Assembly: GCA_030043395.1 (NCBI GenBank)
Contig: JASHXW010000100.1
Span: 1 to 8,621, forward strand
DNA from: Streptosporangiaceae bacterium
Lineage (GTDB): Bacteria; Actinomycetota; Actinomycetes; Streptosporangiales; Streptosporangiaceae
Direction: 5' to 3'
Length of the DNA: 8,621 nt
Shown here: positions 1 through 6,523 of the stretch, one piece after another
Layout: every line of letters begins with the position of its first letter
How positions within the stretch are numbered: the stretch's first letter is position 1
Translations under genes and position numbers: made by a program
Notes under the pieces: model-generated
Told to the model about the DNA's origin: nothing
What the model saw: only the letters and a program-made list of their open reading frames with translations
Database searches by the model: none

Positions 1-51
1 TATCGCTCACCGGACTGGCTCTAGAGTCCTGCGACGCGGGCCTGGGTGCCC

Positions 52-81
52 CAGGTTGCGCCCATCTTCACGCGCAACCTG
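52..81 (+). other. 10-bp perfect inverted repeat (stem-loop) upstream of the operon
   Basis: Arms CAGGTTGCGC (52-61) and GCGCAACCTG (72-81) are perfectly complementary around a 10-nt loop. There is no T-tract after it; a C/G-rich run follows. It could be a U-less terminator for an upstream gene, an operator for a dimeric regulator, or an RNA leader structure. A smaller hairpin, CCTGGG (41-46) with CCCAGG (50-55), shares bases 52-55 with the left arm, so the two RNA folds exclude each other. The inverted repeat is seen directly; its role is inference. Confidence 0.45.
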
Positions 82-116
82 ACCCCCCGGGGTTCCCAGG
101 CCCGATGGATATGGAC

Positions 117-121
117 AGGAG
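117..121 (+). promoter_or_regulatory. Ribosome binding site for the lipoprotein gene
   Basis: AGGAG lies 7 nt before the ATG at 129. It favours that start over the ATG codons at 105 and 111, which lie before or at it, and over the ATG at 234, which has no comparable site. Confidence 0.6.
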
Positions 122-128
122 ACACAGA

Positions 129-794
129 ATGCGCGAATCCTCGGCTGGCTGGGACGTTGGGCGGCGCTCTCGGGTCGGGCGGCTGTCTCGCGTCGGGCGG
201 CCTTCGGGCACCGGGCGACGCTCTGGCACCCGGATGTTGGGCGGCAAATGGGCGGTCGGACTGGCTACCGGCTTGGTTGCGGGCTTAGTCGGAGGACTAG
301 CCGGTTGCGGTGCCACGGCCGCACCGGTGAGACTGCCAGTGCGCGGTCCGCATGCGACGGCGACGAGCGCGGCGCCCGCTCACGAGTCGGCCCGCGAACT
401 TGTAATCGGGGCCTACCGGGGCTACTGGCGGGCAACGAATAATGCTCTCGACTCGCGCAATCCGCAGCGGGCTACTGAGATCCTGGCCGGTTACGTGCCG
501 CGGACCGCAGTCGCGGCCTTGGTAAATGGCCTGCGGAGATTATGGCGGCGCGACGAGATCTCCTACGGCGAACCGGTGCTTCACATCATGGGCGTCACGT
601 TCACCGGGAGCCGAACAGCTGCAGTCCACGACTGCATCGACATGTCCCATGCGGGCTTCCAGGACTGGCAGACCGGCCAGGTCGTCGGCGGGCTCGGTCA
701 GCCACATGACAACTTGATCACTACGCTCGCACTTGAGCACGGGCGCTGGCTGGTCACTGATGCGATTACGGTGGCTCGGCCATGCGCGTACTGA
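129..794 (+). CDS. Putative secreted lipoprotein, possible NTF2-like fold
   Basis: This is a 221-aa exported lipoprotein of unknown function. A hydrophobic stretch ends in a clear lipobox, Leu-Ala-Gly-Cys, with Cys at residue 60; the Cys would be lipidated and hold the protein on the outer face of the membrane. The C-terminal ~130 residues (a Tyr/Trp-rich helix, then alternating strands ending in Gly-Arg-Trp-Leu-Val-Thr-Asp) resemble small NTF2/SnoaL-like secreted domains, but this is only a resemblance. Start choice is uncertain. ATG 129 has a good ribosome site but gives about 35 extra Arg/Gly/Ser-rich residues before the signal peptide. ATG 234 has no ribosome site but leaves a textbook 24-residue leader. 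The extra segment contains a 6-residue tandem repeat. TTA codons lie at 285 and 540. The gene overlaps the next by 13 nt, so the two are probably co-translated. Confidence 0.75.
   Translation: MRESSAGWDVGRRSRVGRLSRVGRPSGTGRRSGTRMLGGKWAVGLATGLVAGLVGGLAGCGATAAPVRLPVRGPHATATSAAPAHESARELVIGAYRGYWRATNNALDSRNPQRATEILAGYVPRTAVAALVNGLRRLWRRDEISYGEPVLHIMGVTFTGSRTAAVHDCIDMSHAGFQDWQTGQVVGGLGQPHDNLITTLALEHGRWLVTDAITVARPCAY
156..227 (+). repeat. Four imperfect 18-bp tandem units, in frame
   Basis: Units 156-173, 174-191, 192-209 and 210-227 share a GTCGGGCGG-like core and encode VGRRSR, VGRLSR, VGRPSG and TGRRSG. The repeat lies between the ribosome-site-supported start at 129 and the alternative start at 234, so it is either an odd basic N-terminal extension or untranslated leader. 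Units differ at several bases, which points to an old or diverged duplication. Confidence 0.7.
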
Positions 795-1633
795 TCCGCG
801 CCGTAGTGGTGGCTGCCTTGGCCGCAATGGCTACCGGCATGCCAGGTCCCGGCAGCGCATTAGCCTCGCCGGCGATGTCGGCCAACGGCGGGGGCTGTTA
901 TCCGGTCGACTACACCTGGATTTGCGTCTACTCAGGCGGCAGCGGCGGTAAGCCGGGCTCCCACGGCACCGCCAAGTACACCTGTACCTACACCAAGGCC
1001 AGTGCCGGCATCTTGGAGCGAACTGGGACCGGGCCGCCGCAGCCTGGCTACCAGTGGGACATCATGACCTGCCCTGGATCTTCCGGTCCCCTGAACGGCG
1101 AGCTGGTCGAGGTGAGCATCAAGACCGGCGCCCCGGCGATCAGCCCGCTGCAACTACTGGAAATCGCCATCGGCCATTTGAGAGTCCCAAGCCTGGAGGC
1201 GTTCACAGCCCCGCCAAGGGGAAAGGACGGCCTGGTCGGCCTGCCCGAGTGGTTCTGGGTGCCCGCGTCGCAATGGCACCGGGTGTCGGTCACAGTGAGT
1301 GCCGGCCCTGTCTGGGCCACTGCGATCGCCCGCCCAACCGCCATCGCATTCGCTCCCGGCGGCGGCCTGCCGGCAGTTGCTTGCCCTGGGCCGGGCATCG
1401 CCTTCGATCCCGCTCTTCCGGCAAGCCAGCAGCAGACGAGCTGTTCCTACCTTTACGCGGAGCCATCGGCGGGCCAGCCGGGGAACGCCTATCAGGTTGC
1501 ACTGATCGTGACCTGGACGATCAGCTGGACCGGATCCGGTGGCGCAGGGGGCGTGATCACGACCGCCTACGCGACGGAAACCGGCTTCGGGCTTCGAGTC
1601 GCCCAGGGAGAGGCACTGGTGACTTCGCCGTGA
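782..1633 (+). CDS. Secreted six-cysteine protein of unknown function
   Basis: This is a 283-aa protein with a Sec signal peptide: basic start MRVLIR, hydrophobic core at about residues 7-19, and a likely signal peptidase I site after Ala-Leu-Ala at 26-28. Six cysteines follow at 39, 48, 68, 97, 201 and 221, enough for three disulfides outside the cell. The middle has a Gly-Leu-Pro-Glu-Trp-Phe-Trp-Val motif and the end a Trp-Thr-Ile-Ser-Trp-Thr-Gly-Ser-Gly-Gly motif. Both recall a conserved actinobacterial family of hypothetical secreted proteins often found beside Tad loci. That link is from memory, not a search. No catalytic motif or transmembrane anchor is visible. The start at 782 lies inside the previous gene (13-nt overlap) and has a weak ribosome site, so translational coupling is likely. 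One TTA codon lies at 860. A surface or pilus-associated role is inferred from context only. Confidence 0.75.
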   Translation: MRVLIRAVVVAALAAMATGMPGPGSALASPAMSANGGGCYPVDYTWICVYSGGSGGKPGSHGTAKYTCTYTKASAGILERTGTGPPQPGYQWDIMTCPGSSGPLNGELVEVSIKTGAPAISPLQLLEIAIGHLRVPSLEAFTAPPRGKDGLVGLPEWFWVPASQWHRVSVTVSAGPVWATAIARPTAIAFAPGGGLPAVACPGPGIAFDPALPASQQQTSCSYLYAEPSAGQPGNAYQVALIVTWTISWTGSGGAGGVITTAYATETGFGLRVAQGEALVTSP

Positions 1634-2352
1634 GCGGCTCCATGAACCCAGACGTCGGAACGGCGCTGTATCCGGACGTCGATACGGCCCTCGGAGGCAG
1701 ATCACGGCCGACGGAGCCCGTGGTCCCGCTCGTGAGGCTGCCACGCCGCCGGCGCCCGGGAATGGTTGCGCTCGCGGTCGCCCTCATCGGAGTGGGCGTG
1801 CTGGCAAGTACTGCCGTTTATTCCGAAACAAACCGTCGTGAGCCAGTGCTCGTCGCCACATCTGACGTGCCCGCAGGTGAACCCATTACAGCCAGCGACA
1901 TCGGCACGGCGAGCCTGTCGGCCAGCCAGGGCGTCCAGTTCATCCCGGCAGCCCAGCTGCGCCAGGTGATCGGTCAGGTGGCCGGAACCCAGCTCTACCC
2001 CGGAATGCTGCTTGCGGCTGACGAGCTCGCCACGGTCCGGCCGCCGGGACCTGGACAGGTGCTGGTGCCGCTGCCGATGCGGCCATCCGTATTGCCGGCC
2101 AGCGGGTTGATGCCCGGTGACCGCATTCTGGTCGTAGCAACGCCTGGTGCTCAGGGCGAGCCGGGTTCGTCGGCGACGGCGCCGGTGCTGACCGCTCCCG
2201 TGGCCGCAGTGGTTGAGGCGGTTACTCCTGGCACCGACGCCGACGGCTACAGGGTGGTGGACGTGCTGGTGGCTGCCGGAAGGGGTGCCGCCGTTGCCGA
2301 GCAGGCGTCGACAGGCCAGTTCTCGCTGATCGTGGTTCGGCTGGTGCCGTGA
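1630..2352 (+). CDS. SAF-domain membrane protein, CpaB/RcpC-like
   Basis: This pilus assembly accessory protein has 240 aa from GTG 1630 or 236 from ATG 1642. I chose GTG 1630 because it forms a GTGA overlap with the previous stop, as at other junctions here; neither start has a strong ribosome site. In order (numbered from 1642) it has an N-terminal cytoplasmic segment, an Arg-rich stretch at 35-38, one transmembrane helix at about 41-60, and a SAF domain from about 68 to 130. The signature Asp-Val-Pro-Ala-Gly-Glu-Pro-Ile-Thr-Ala-Ser-Asp-Ile is visible. A second beta-rich segment runs to the C-terminus. In Gram-negative Tad systems CpaB/RcpC is periplasmic and works with the secretin. Actinobacteria lack that secretin, so here it probably acts on the outer face of the membrane or in the cell wall. 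The N-terminus carries a duplicated 8-residue unit. Confidence 0.85.
   Translation: MSGSMNPDVGTALYPDVDTALGGRSRPTEPVVPLVRLPRRRRPGMVALAVALIGVGVLASTAVYSETNRREPVLVATSDVPAGEPITASDIGTASLSASQGVQFIPAAQLRQVIGQVAGTQLYPGMLLAADELATVRPPGPGQVLVPLPMRPSVLPASGLMPGDRILVVATPGAQGEPGSSATAPVLTAPVAAVVEAVTPGTDADGYRVVDVLVAAGRGAAVAEQASTGQFSLIVVRLVP
1648..1695 (+). repeat. 24-bp tandem duplication, in frame, each unit with GACGTC
   Basis: Units 1648-1671 and 1672-1695 encode PDVGTALY and PDVDTALG at the N-terminus of the SAF protein. Each unit contains the palindrome GACGTC (1651-1656 and 1675-1680), spaced 24 bp apart. This may be coding duplication only; a protein binding site is possible but unsupported. Confidence 0.6.
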
Positions 2353-3134
2353 TGACCATGTATGCGCTCGTATCCGGCGGCGGCTCGCCCGGAGTGACCA
2401 CCGCTGCGCTGGCGCTGGCGCTGACCTGGCCGCGCCCTGTTGTCGTGGCCGAATGCGATCCGGCTTGCGGAGACATCGTCGCCGGGCTGTTCGCCGGTCA
2501 CCTAGCTTCGCCGCACGGGCTTGTCGGGCTTGCTTTCGCGGCAGGTGAGGGTCGCGCCGCCCTTGCGGCCGAGCTCGAGGCGCAGCTTGTGCCACTGGCG
2601 GATAGGAGCAGCGCGAGGTTCCTGGCCGGGCTAGGCGACCCGCGGCAGGCGATCGGCCTTGCTGACGCGTGGCCTGTCATCGCCAAGACCTTGGCTAGCC
2701 ACAAGGCCGCCGTGATCGCCGACTGCGGACGAATTGACGCCGGCGGCTGCCTGTCGCTGAGCGTACTGGCCGAGTCCGCTGCCGTCGTGTTGGTGCTTCG
2801 GCCATCGTTGCGCCAGGTGGCGCGCGCAAGCGCCAGGATCGAGATGATCGCCCAGCAGCTTGACGGCCAAGCGCGGATCGGACTGCTACTGATCGGCGAA
2901 CACGGGATCGCGCCGAAGGAGATAAGGAAGACCCTCGGCCTCCAGGTCATAGCTACCCTTCCGCTGGACTCCCGGACGGCTGCAGTGCTCTCGGACGGTG
3001 ACGGCCGTAGGTCAGGACTTGCCGGTCGTCCGCTCATTCGGGGTGCCCGGACGGCAGGCACGGCCATCGTCCAGTTCGGCCTCGGCATCACGCAACGCGA
3101 GCGAGCCGCGGTTCCGACTGGGGAACCGCGATGA
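2352..3134 (+). CDS. CpaE/TadZ-like MinD-family P-loop protein with degenerate Walker A
   Basis: This 260-aa protein has a MinD/ParA-type fold and sits where cpaE/tadZ sits in Tad loci. TadZ/CpaE proteins place the pilus machine in the cell. The N-terminal beta strand leads into GGGSPGVTT (residues 9-17), aligning with KGGxGKTT of the deviant Walker A. Both the signature lysine and the P-loop lysine are replaced, by Gly and Val. The following Glu-Cys-Asp-Pro-Ala-Cys-Gly-Asp (34-41) matches the D-x-D-P segment. Ile-Ala-Asp-Cys-Gly (122-126) marks the Walker B/switch strand. Similar SPGVTT loops occur in related actinobacterial proteins as far as I recall, so nucleotide binding without strong hydrolysis, or none, is likely. 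ATG 2352 overlaps the previous stop (TGATG); GTG 2349 and ATG 2358 are alternatives. The 3' end overlaps the ATPase gene by ATGA. Confidence 0.8.
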   Translation: MTMYALVSGGGSPGVTTAALALALTWPRPVVVAECDPACGDIVAGLFAGHLASPHGLVGLAFAAGEGRAALAAELEAQLVPLADRSSARFLAGLGDPRQAIGLADAWPVIAKTLASHKAAVIADCGRIDAGGCLSLSVLAESAAVVLVLRPSLRQVARASARIEMIAQQLDGQARIGLLLIGEHGIAPKEIRKTLGLQVIATLPLDSRTAAVLSDGDGRRSGLAGRPLIRGARTAGTAIVQFGLGITQRERAAVPTGEPR

Positions 3135-4570
3135 CCGGCTTGACCTGGCCACCGGACCAGACGCGCGCGGAGTATCCGCACGGCCGCGCCCCGCATGCCG
3201 GTTCAGCCACGTCGGGTGACCGGACCGAGTCGGCCCCGCGCTTCGCTCGGACGGAGCCAGTCACTCCGATCCGGCGAGCAACGTCGGCTGCTCCGACGCA
3301 AATGCTGCGGGACACGCCGCGGATCCTCGCCATGATCGCCGACAGGCTGCCCGATCGGGCGGCGCAGGCGGATGTCATGCCACTGATTGAGGACGCGGTC
3401 AGGACCTGGACCAGCCACCAGGTACGCCAGGGTGCCCCTGTACCTACATCACGGGAACTGCAGGCACTGGCCCAGGCGGTCTACGACCAGCGCTATGACC
3501 TCGGGCCACTCGCCGCGTACCTGCGCGACCCGCAAGTGGAGAACATCGACGTCAATGGTTGCGACCGCGTCTGGGTCACGTACTCGACCGGCGAACGCGT
3601 GGCCGCGCCGCCGGTCGCCGACACCGACGAGGCGCTCTGTGAGTTGATCCGCACCTGGGCGAACCGCGGCGGCCAGACCGCGCGTGACTTCTCGGCAGCC
3701 TCACCGCTGGTCAGCGTTGCGCTCACCGACGGTGCGCGAATGACGGGCAGCATGTGGGTCACGCCGCGCCCGTGCTTATCGCTGCGCAGGCACGGGCAGC
3801 TGGACGTCACGCTGCGCAGCCTGATCAGGCTCGGCACCCTCGACCACGAGGTGGCAGCGTTCCTCGGGGCAGCTGTGCGAAGCCGATGCAACATCGTCAT
3901 CACTGGAGGCGTGAACTCCGGCAAGACGACCCTGCTCCGGGCGCTGGCGAGCGAGATCGGGCCAGGTGAGCGAATCGCCACGCTGGAGACCGAGTACGAG
4001 CTCTACTTGCACAAACGCGAGCAGCACCCGGATGTGATCGCATTCGAAGTTCGCGAAGCCAACTCCGACGGCGCAGGCGAAGTCTCTTTGCATGACCTGA
4101 TCGCGCACGCACTACGGCACAATCCGCAGCGGATCATCGTCGGCGAAGTTCGCCGTAGCGAGATCATGCCGATGCTGGAGGCAATGAACTCGGGCCAGGA
4201 GGGCTCGATGTGCACCCTGCATGCGAACTCACCGGCCGAGGCGTTCGACCGGATACTCATCCTCGGCCTCCGTGGCGGACTGGCGCTGGCCGAGCGGGCC
4301 ATTCACATCCTGGTGGGAATGGCCGTGGACCTTATCGTTCATGTGCGAAAGCGCTACGACGGTCAGCGGACAGTCCGGTTCGTTTCCGAGATCCTCGAGG
4401 TAATGCCACCAGGTGACACGGACAGGCCCGCGGTAAACCGCCTGTTCCTGCCTGACGGTCCAGGTGGCCGCGCGGTGGCGGCGCATTCCCCTTCGGCGCA
4501 ACTTCTGTCACGGCTGGAGGCGGCCGGCTTCAGCGCGAGTATGCCGCGGTCTGGGCCGGTGACCAGATGA
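3131..4570 (+). CDS. tadA: Tad pilus secretion ATPase, CpaF/TadA family
   Basis: This is the motor ATPase of the Tad pilus, a cytoplasmic hexamer that hydrolyses ATP to drive pilin assembly through TadB/TadC. It has 479 aa, within the usual range. Residues 1-60 are polar and probably disordered. The N-terminal domain follows, with the conserved Asn-Ile-Asp-Val-Asn-Gly motif near residue 138. The Walker A motif GGVNSGKTT is at 259-267 with Lys265. The Asp-box region contains Thr-Leu-Glu-Thr-Glu. Walker B is Arg-Ile-Ile-Val-Gly-Glu-Val-Arg (334-341) with catalytic Glu339. The His box ends in Leu-His-Ala-Asn with His364. All key residues are present, so it should be active. A TTA codon lies at 3776. 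The start is fixed by the ATGA overlap with the CpaE-like gene, and the same overlap links it to tadB. Confidence 0.95.
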   Translation: MTGLTWPPDQTRAEYPHGRAPHAGSATSGDRTESAPRFARTEPVTPIRRATSAAPTQMLRDTPRILAMIADRLPDRAAQADVMPLIEDAVRTWTSHQVRQGAPVPTSRELQALAQAVYDQRYDLGPLAAYLRDPQVENIDVNGCDRVWVTYSTGERVAAPPVADTDEALCELIRTWANRGGQTARDFSAASPLVSVALTDGARMTGSMWVTPRPCLSLRRHGQLDVTLRSLIRLGTLDHEVAAFLGAAVRSRCNIVITGGVNSGKTTLLRALASEIGPGERIATLETEYELYLHKREQHPDVIAFEVREANSDGAGEVSLHDLIAHALRHNPQRIIVGEVRRSEIMPMLEAMNSGQEGSMCTLHANSPAEAFDRILILGLRGGLALAERAIHILVGMAVDLIVHVRKRYDGQRTVRFVSEILEVMPPGDTDRPAVNRLFLPDGPGGRAVAAHSPSAQLLSRLEAAGFSASMPRSGPVTR

Positions 4571-5439
4571 TGCTCGCAGCTGCCGCGGGCGCACTGGTCT
4601 GCGTCGGGCTGATCCTGCTGGTGGCAGAGCTGACCCGCCGGGCGCCGGCGCCCGGAAGGCCGCCAGCTTGGTCACCAGCCCGCACGTTCACCACGCCAAT
4701 GAGACGCCAGGCGCTGCTGGGCCTAGCCGCCGGGATGGCGATGCTCGCGATCAGCGGCTGGCCGGTGGCAGCTCTGGCCGCCGCCGCTGCGGTGATTTTC
4801 GTACCACGGCTTACCACGACGCGCGCAAGCAGGCACCAGATCGCCAAGCTGGAAGGGCTTGAGCAGTGGACCCGCAGGCTCGCCGACATGCTGACCGCAA
4901 GCCGGGGCTTGCAGGACGCATTGCAGGCCAGTGCCCGAACCGCTCCTGCCGCCATCGCCGGGCCAGTCGATGCTCTGGCCAGGCGGCTGGCTAGCAGGGT
5001 CAGCACCCAGGATGCGCTCCGCGAGTTCGCCAGCGAGATCAACGATCCCACCGGTGACCGGATCGCGGCCGCGCTGATCATCGCCACCGGCCAGCGCGGC
5101 GGTGCGGCTCATGGCGTGCTCACCGCGCTGGCAGAGATCCTTGCCAGGGACGTGGCAGCGCGCCGGGAGATCGAGGCTGACCGCGCGCAACACCGCACCA
5201 CAGTCCGCTGGATCATCGTCTTCCTTGCCGGCTTCACGGCGTTCGCGATCTTGAACCGCTCGTATTCCGCGCCTTACGGAACCGTCGCTGGCGAAGGCGT
5301 GCTGGCGCTGGTCTGCCTGCTCTACGCCGCCGGCCTGGCTTGGATGCACCGGCTCGGCACGATACCGGCGCCCGGCCGCTTCCTTGACCCGGCAACTACT
5401 GCGCCTGCCTCCCCGCGCCGGGAAGGGAGTACCCGGTGA
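4567..5439 (+). CDS. tadB: Tad pilus platform protein, TadB-like (T2SSF domain)
   Basis: This 290-aa polytopic membrane protein of the GspF/T2SSF family forms the platform engaged by the ATPase. It has an N-terminal membrane helix at about residues 3-20, a hydrophobic hairpin at about 49-80, and a cytoplasmic helical T2SSF domain from about 98 (Leu-Glu-Gln-Trp) to 210. Two further membrane helices are at about 215-232 and 240-260. The T2SSF region keeps the Gly-x-x-Leu-x-x-Ala-Leu pattern and the helix ending in Arg-Arg-Glu-Ile-Glu-Ala-Asp-Arg-Ala. The gene overlaps tadA by ATGA; ATG 4570 is an equally possible start. It lies next to the tadC-like gene with a GTGA overlap, the usual TadB-TadC pairing. 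The TadB name rests on gene order and the shared domain. Confidence 0.88.
   Translation: MMLAAAAGALVCVGLILLVAELTRRAPAPGRPPAWSPARTFTTPMRRQALLGLAAGMAMLAISGWPVAALAAAAAVIFVPRLTTTRASRHQIAKLEGLEQWTRRLADMLTASRGLQDALQASARTAPAAIAGPVDALARRLASRVSTQDALREFASEINDPTGDRIAAALIIATGQRGGAAHGVLTALAEILARDVAARREIEADRAQHRTTVRWIIVFLAGFTAFAILNRSYSAPYGTVAGEGVLALVCLLYAAGLAWMHRLGTIPAPGRFLDPATTAPASPRREGSTR
5421..5429 (+). promoter_or_regulatory. Ribosome binding site for the tadC-like gene
   Basis: GGAAGGGAG lies 6 nt before GTG 5436, inside the end of the tadB-like gene. It supports the GTG start and the GTGA overlap. Confidence 0.65.
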
Positions 5440-6299
5440 TCCTGGTCGTGATCATCGCGGGCGCCGCCGCTGGCCTAGGTGCGTACTTGGTGGTCAGCCT
5501 GCTCGTGCCGGACAGGCCCCGGCTCGATGCGGCACTCGCGAGGATTCGTTTCGCCGGAGCCGAGGAGCAGCCTGCCCCAGGGCCGGGCACGCTCAGCGGT
5601 TGCCTGCGGGCAATTGCGCCGTGGCTGCCAGTCCCCGATACAGACCTGGAGTTACTCGGGAAGGATCGCGAGCATTGGCTAGCCAGCAAAGTCGTCTGCG
5701 GGCTGGCTGGACTTGGTGCCATCCCAGTCCTTACGGCGTTGCCCGTTCTTACTAGTGCACGGCTACCGTGGACCGTCCCGGCCGTGGTGTCAGTCGGGCT
5801 AGGGCTCGGGCTTTTCTTCGTACCCGACCTAGCTATCAGGGTTAACGCGGCCGAGACGCGGGCTGACTTCCGGCACGCTCTGACGAGCTACCTCGACCTC
5901 GTCGCGCTGGAGCGCGGGAGTGGTGCCGGGCCGACGCAGGCACTGGAAGCAGCCGCCCAGATCGGCGGGGGATGGGCGTTCACGCGAATCGCCGAGGCGC
6001 TAGGGGGCGCGCGCAAGGCAGGCCGACCGCCATGGGAAGGGCTGGCCGACCTCGCCGCGGTGACTGGGGTGAGCGAGCTGGCCGACCTTGCAGAGATCGC
6101 TGAGGTAGCAGGCCAGGAAGGGGCGCGCATCCTGCAGACGCTGGCCGCCCGCGCTGAGTCGATGCGCAGGGAGGCGCTGGCTGCCATGCGGTCGAAAGCA
6201 GGCGCGCGTAGCACCACGATGGTCGTCCCGGTCGCGCTTCTCGGGATCGGCTTCCTGCTGCTGCTGATCTTTCCTGTCGTCTACCGGACCTTCGGATAA
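5436..6299 (+). CDS. tadC: Tad pilus platform protein, TadC-like (T2SSF domain)
   Basis: This 287-aa membrane protein is the second T2SSF-family platform subunit and is thought to pair with TadB. It has an N-terminal membrane helix at about residues 2-23, a basic cytoplasmic stretch, and two hydrophobic segments at about 88-130. The T2SSF domain runs from about 143 (Ala-Asp-Phe-Arg-His-Ala-Leu) to 265. The last membrane helix is at about 264-282, just before the C-terminus. The Tyr-Leu-Asp-Leu-Val-Ala-Leu-Glu-Arg-Gly-Ser-Gly stretch and the Leu-Ala-Glu-Ile-Ala-Glu region are typical of actinobacterial TadC-like proteins. GTG 5436 has a good ribosome site 6 nt upstream. A TTA codon lies at 5652. 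It ends with TAA, unlike the TGA of most genes here, and is followed by the largest gap in the operon. Confidence 0.87.
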   Translation: MILVVIIAGAAAGLGAYLVVSLLVPDRPRLDAALARIRFAGAEEQPAPGPGTLSGCLRAIAPWLPVPDTDLELLGKDREHWLASKVVCGLAGLGAIPVLTALPVLTSARLPWTVPAVVSVGLGLGLFFVPDLAIRVNAAETRADFRHALTSYLDLVALERGSGAGPTQALEAAAQIGGGWAFTRIAEALGGARKAGRPPWEGLADLAAVTGVSELADLAEIAEVAGQEGARILQTLAARAESMRREALAAMRSKAGARSTTMVVPVALLGIGFLLLLIFPVVYRTFG

Positions 6300-6309
6300 T
6301 GCACATCCG
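6293..6309 (+). other. Small inverted repeat between the tadC-like stop and the pilin gene
   Basis: CGGAT (6293-6297) and ATCCG (6305-6309) can form a 5-bp stem with a 7-nt loop, spanning the TAA and sitting just before the pilin ribosome site. It is weak. An RNA-processing or stabilising role that sets pilin levels is possible but is inference. Confidence 0.25.
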
Positions 6310-6312
6310 CAA

Positions 6313-6321
6313 AAGAGGAGG
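6313..6321 (+). promoter_or_regulatory. Strong ribosome binding site for the Flp prepilin gene
   Basis: AAGAGGAGG lies 6 nt before ATG 6328. It is the longest match to the anti-Shine-Dalgarno sequence in the window, fitting high output of the structural pilin, and it selects ATG 6328 over the in-frame ATG 6391. Confidence 0.75.
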
Positions 6322-6327
6322 CAATCC

Positions 6328-6522
6328 ATGCGTGCCACTTTGCTCGCGATCCGCCACCTGTCCGACCGGGCCCGCGCCCGAGTACGGGTTATGGTCAGTA
6401 ACGAAGCTGGAGCACTGACGCTCGAATGGATCATCATTGCCGTGGCCCTGGTGGCGGCTGGGGCGATAGCGGCGGGCTTGTTCAATGCGGCTATCCGAGC
6501 CGAAGCAAAGCACCTGCCCTAG
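6328..6522 (+). CDS. flp: Flp-type (type IVb) prepilin
   Basis: This 64-aa protein is the likely structural subunit of the pilus. The first 28 residues form a basic leader ending in Glu-Ala-Gly. Cleavage after Gly28 by a prepilin peptidase would leave a mature chain starting ALTLEW. Glu is at mature position +5, as required for type IV pilin processing and assembly, and an aromatic residue follows at +6 (Trp here, often Tyr in Flp). A single hydrophobic helix of about 18 residues follows, then a short polar tail. The mature protein is only 36 residues, at the short end for this family. The gene has the only sizeable upstream gap (28 nt) and the best ribosome site here, consistent with higher translation than the assembly genes. 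No prepilin peptidase gene is in view. Confidence 0.88.
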   Translation: MRATLLAIRHLSDRARARVRVMVSNEAGALTLEWIIIAVALVAAGAIAAGLFNAAIRAEAKHLP

Positions 6523-6523
6523 C

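Larger units (their letters stand above)
1..128. other. Leader region with no identified gene
   Basis: No gene could be identified here. Frame 1 carries a short open tail that stops at the TAG at 22-24, which might be the last codons of an upstream + strand gene, but seven codons are too few to judge. The frame of the lipoprotein gene is also open back to the window edge, so an upstream start cannot be excluded by a stop codon. The stretch is rich in inverted repeats (12-29, 41-55, 52-81). I see no convincing -35/-10 pair. Confidence 0.5.

Noticed and set aside
82..94. CCCCGGGG-type palindrome after the leader hairpin
   Set aside because: It is a short, low-information GC run that is likely by chance at this base composition.
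782..951. Forward frame starting at 733, overlapping the lipoprotein and secreted genes
   Set aside because: It is Arg-rich shadow sequence with no domain. The frame starting at 782 has a clean signal peptide and conserved-looking cysteines.
1054..1629. Upstream extension of the SAF gene to ATG 1054
   Set aside because: It would overlap almost 600 nt of the secreted six-cysteine gene. The added peptide is Arg/Pro/Gly-rich shadow sequence, and starts at 1630 or 1642 give the normal domain layout.
1702..2595. Long reverse-strand open frame of 297 codons
   Set aside because: It lies opposite the SAF and CpaE-like genes, its translation is Arg/His/Gln-rich low-complexity with no recognisable domain, and long antisense frames are expected in high-GC coding DNA.
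6485..6523. Upstream start of the first TadE-like gene at ATG 6485
   Set aside because: It lies within flp with no clear ribosome site. ATG 6524, right after the flp stop, gives the compact leader usual for the family.
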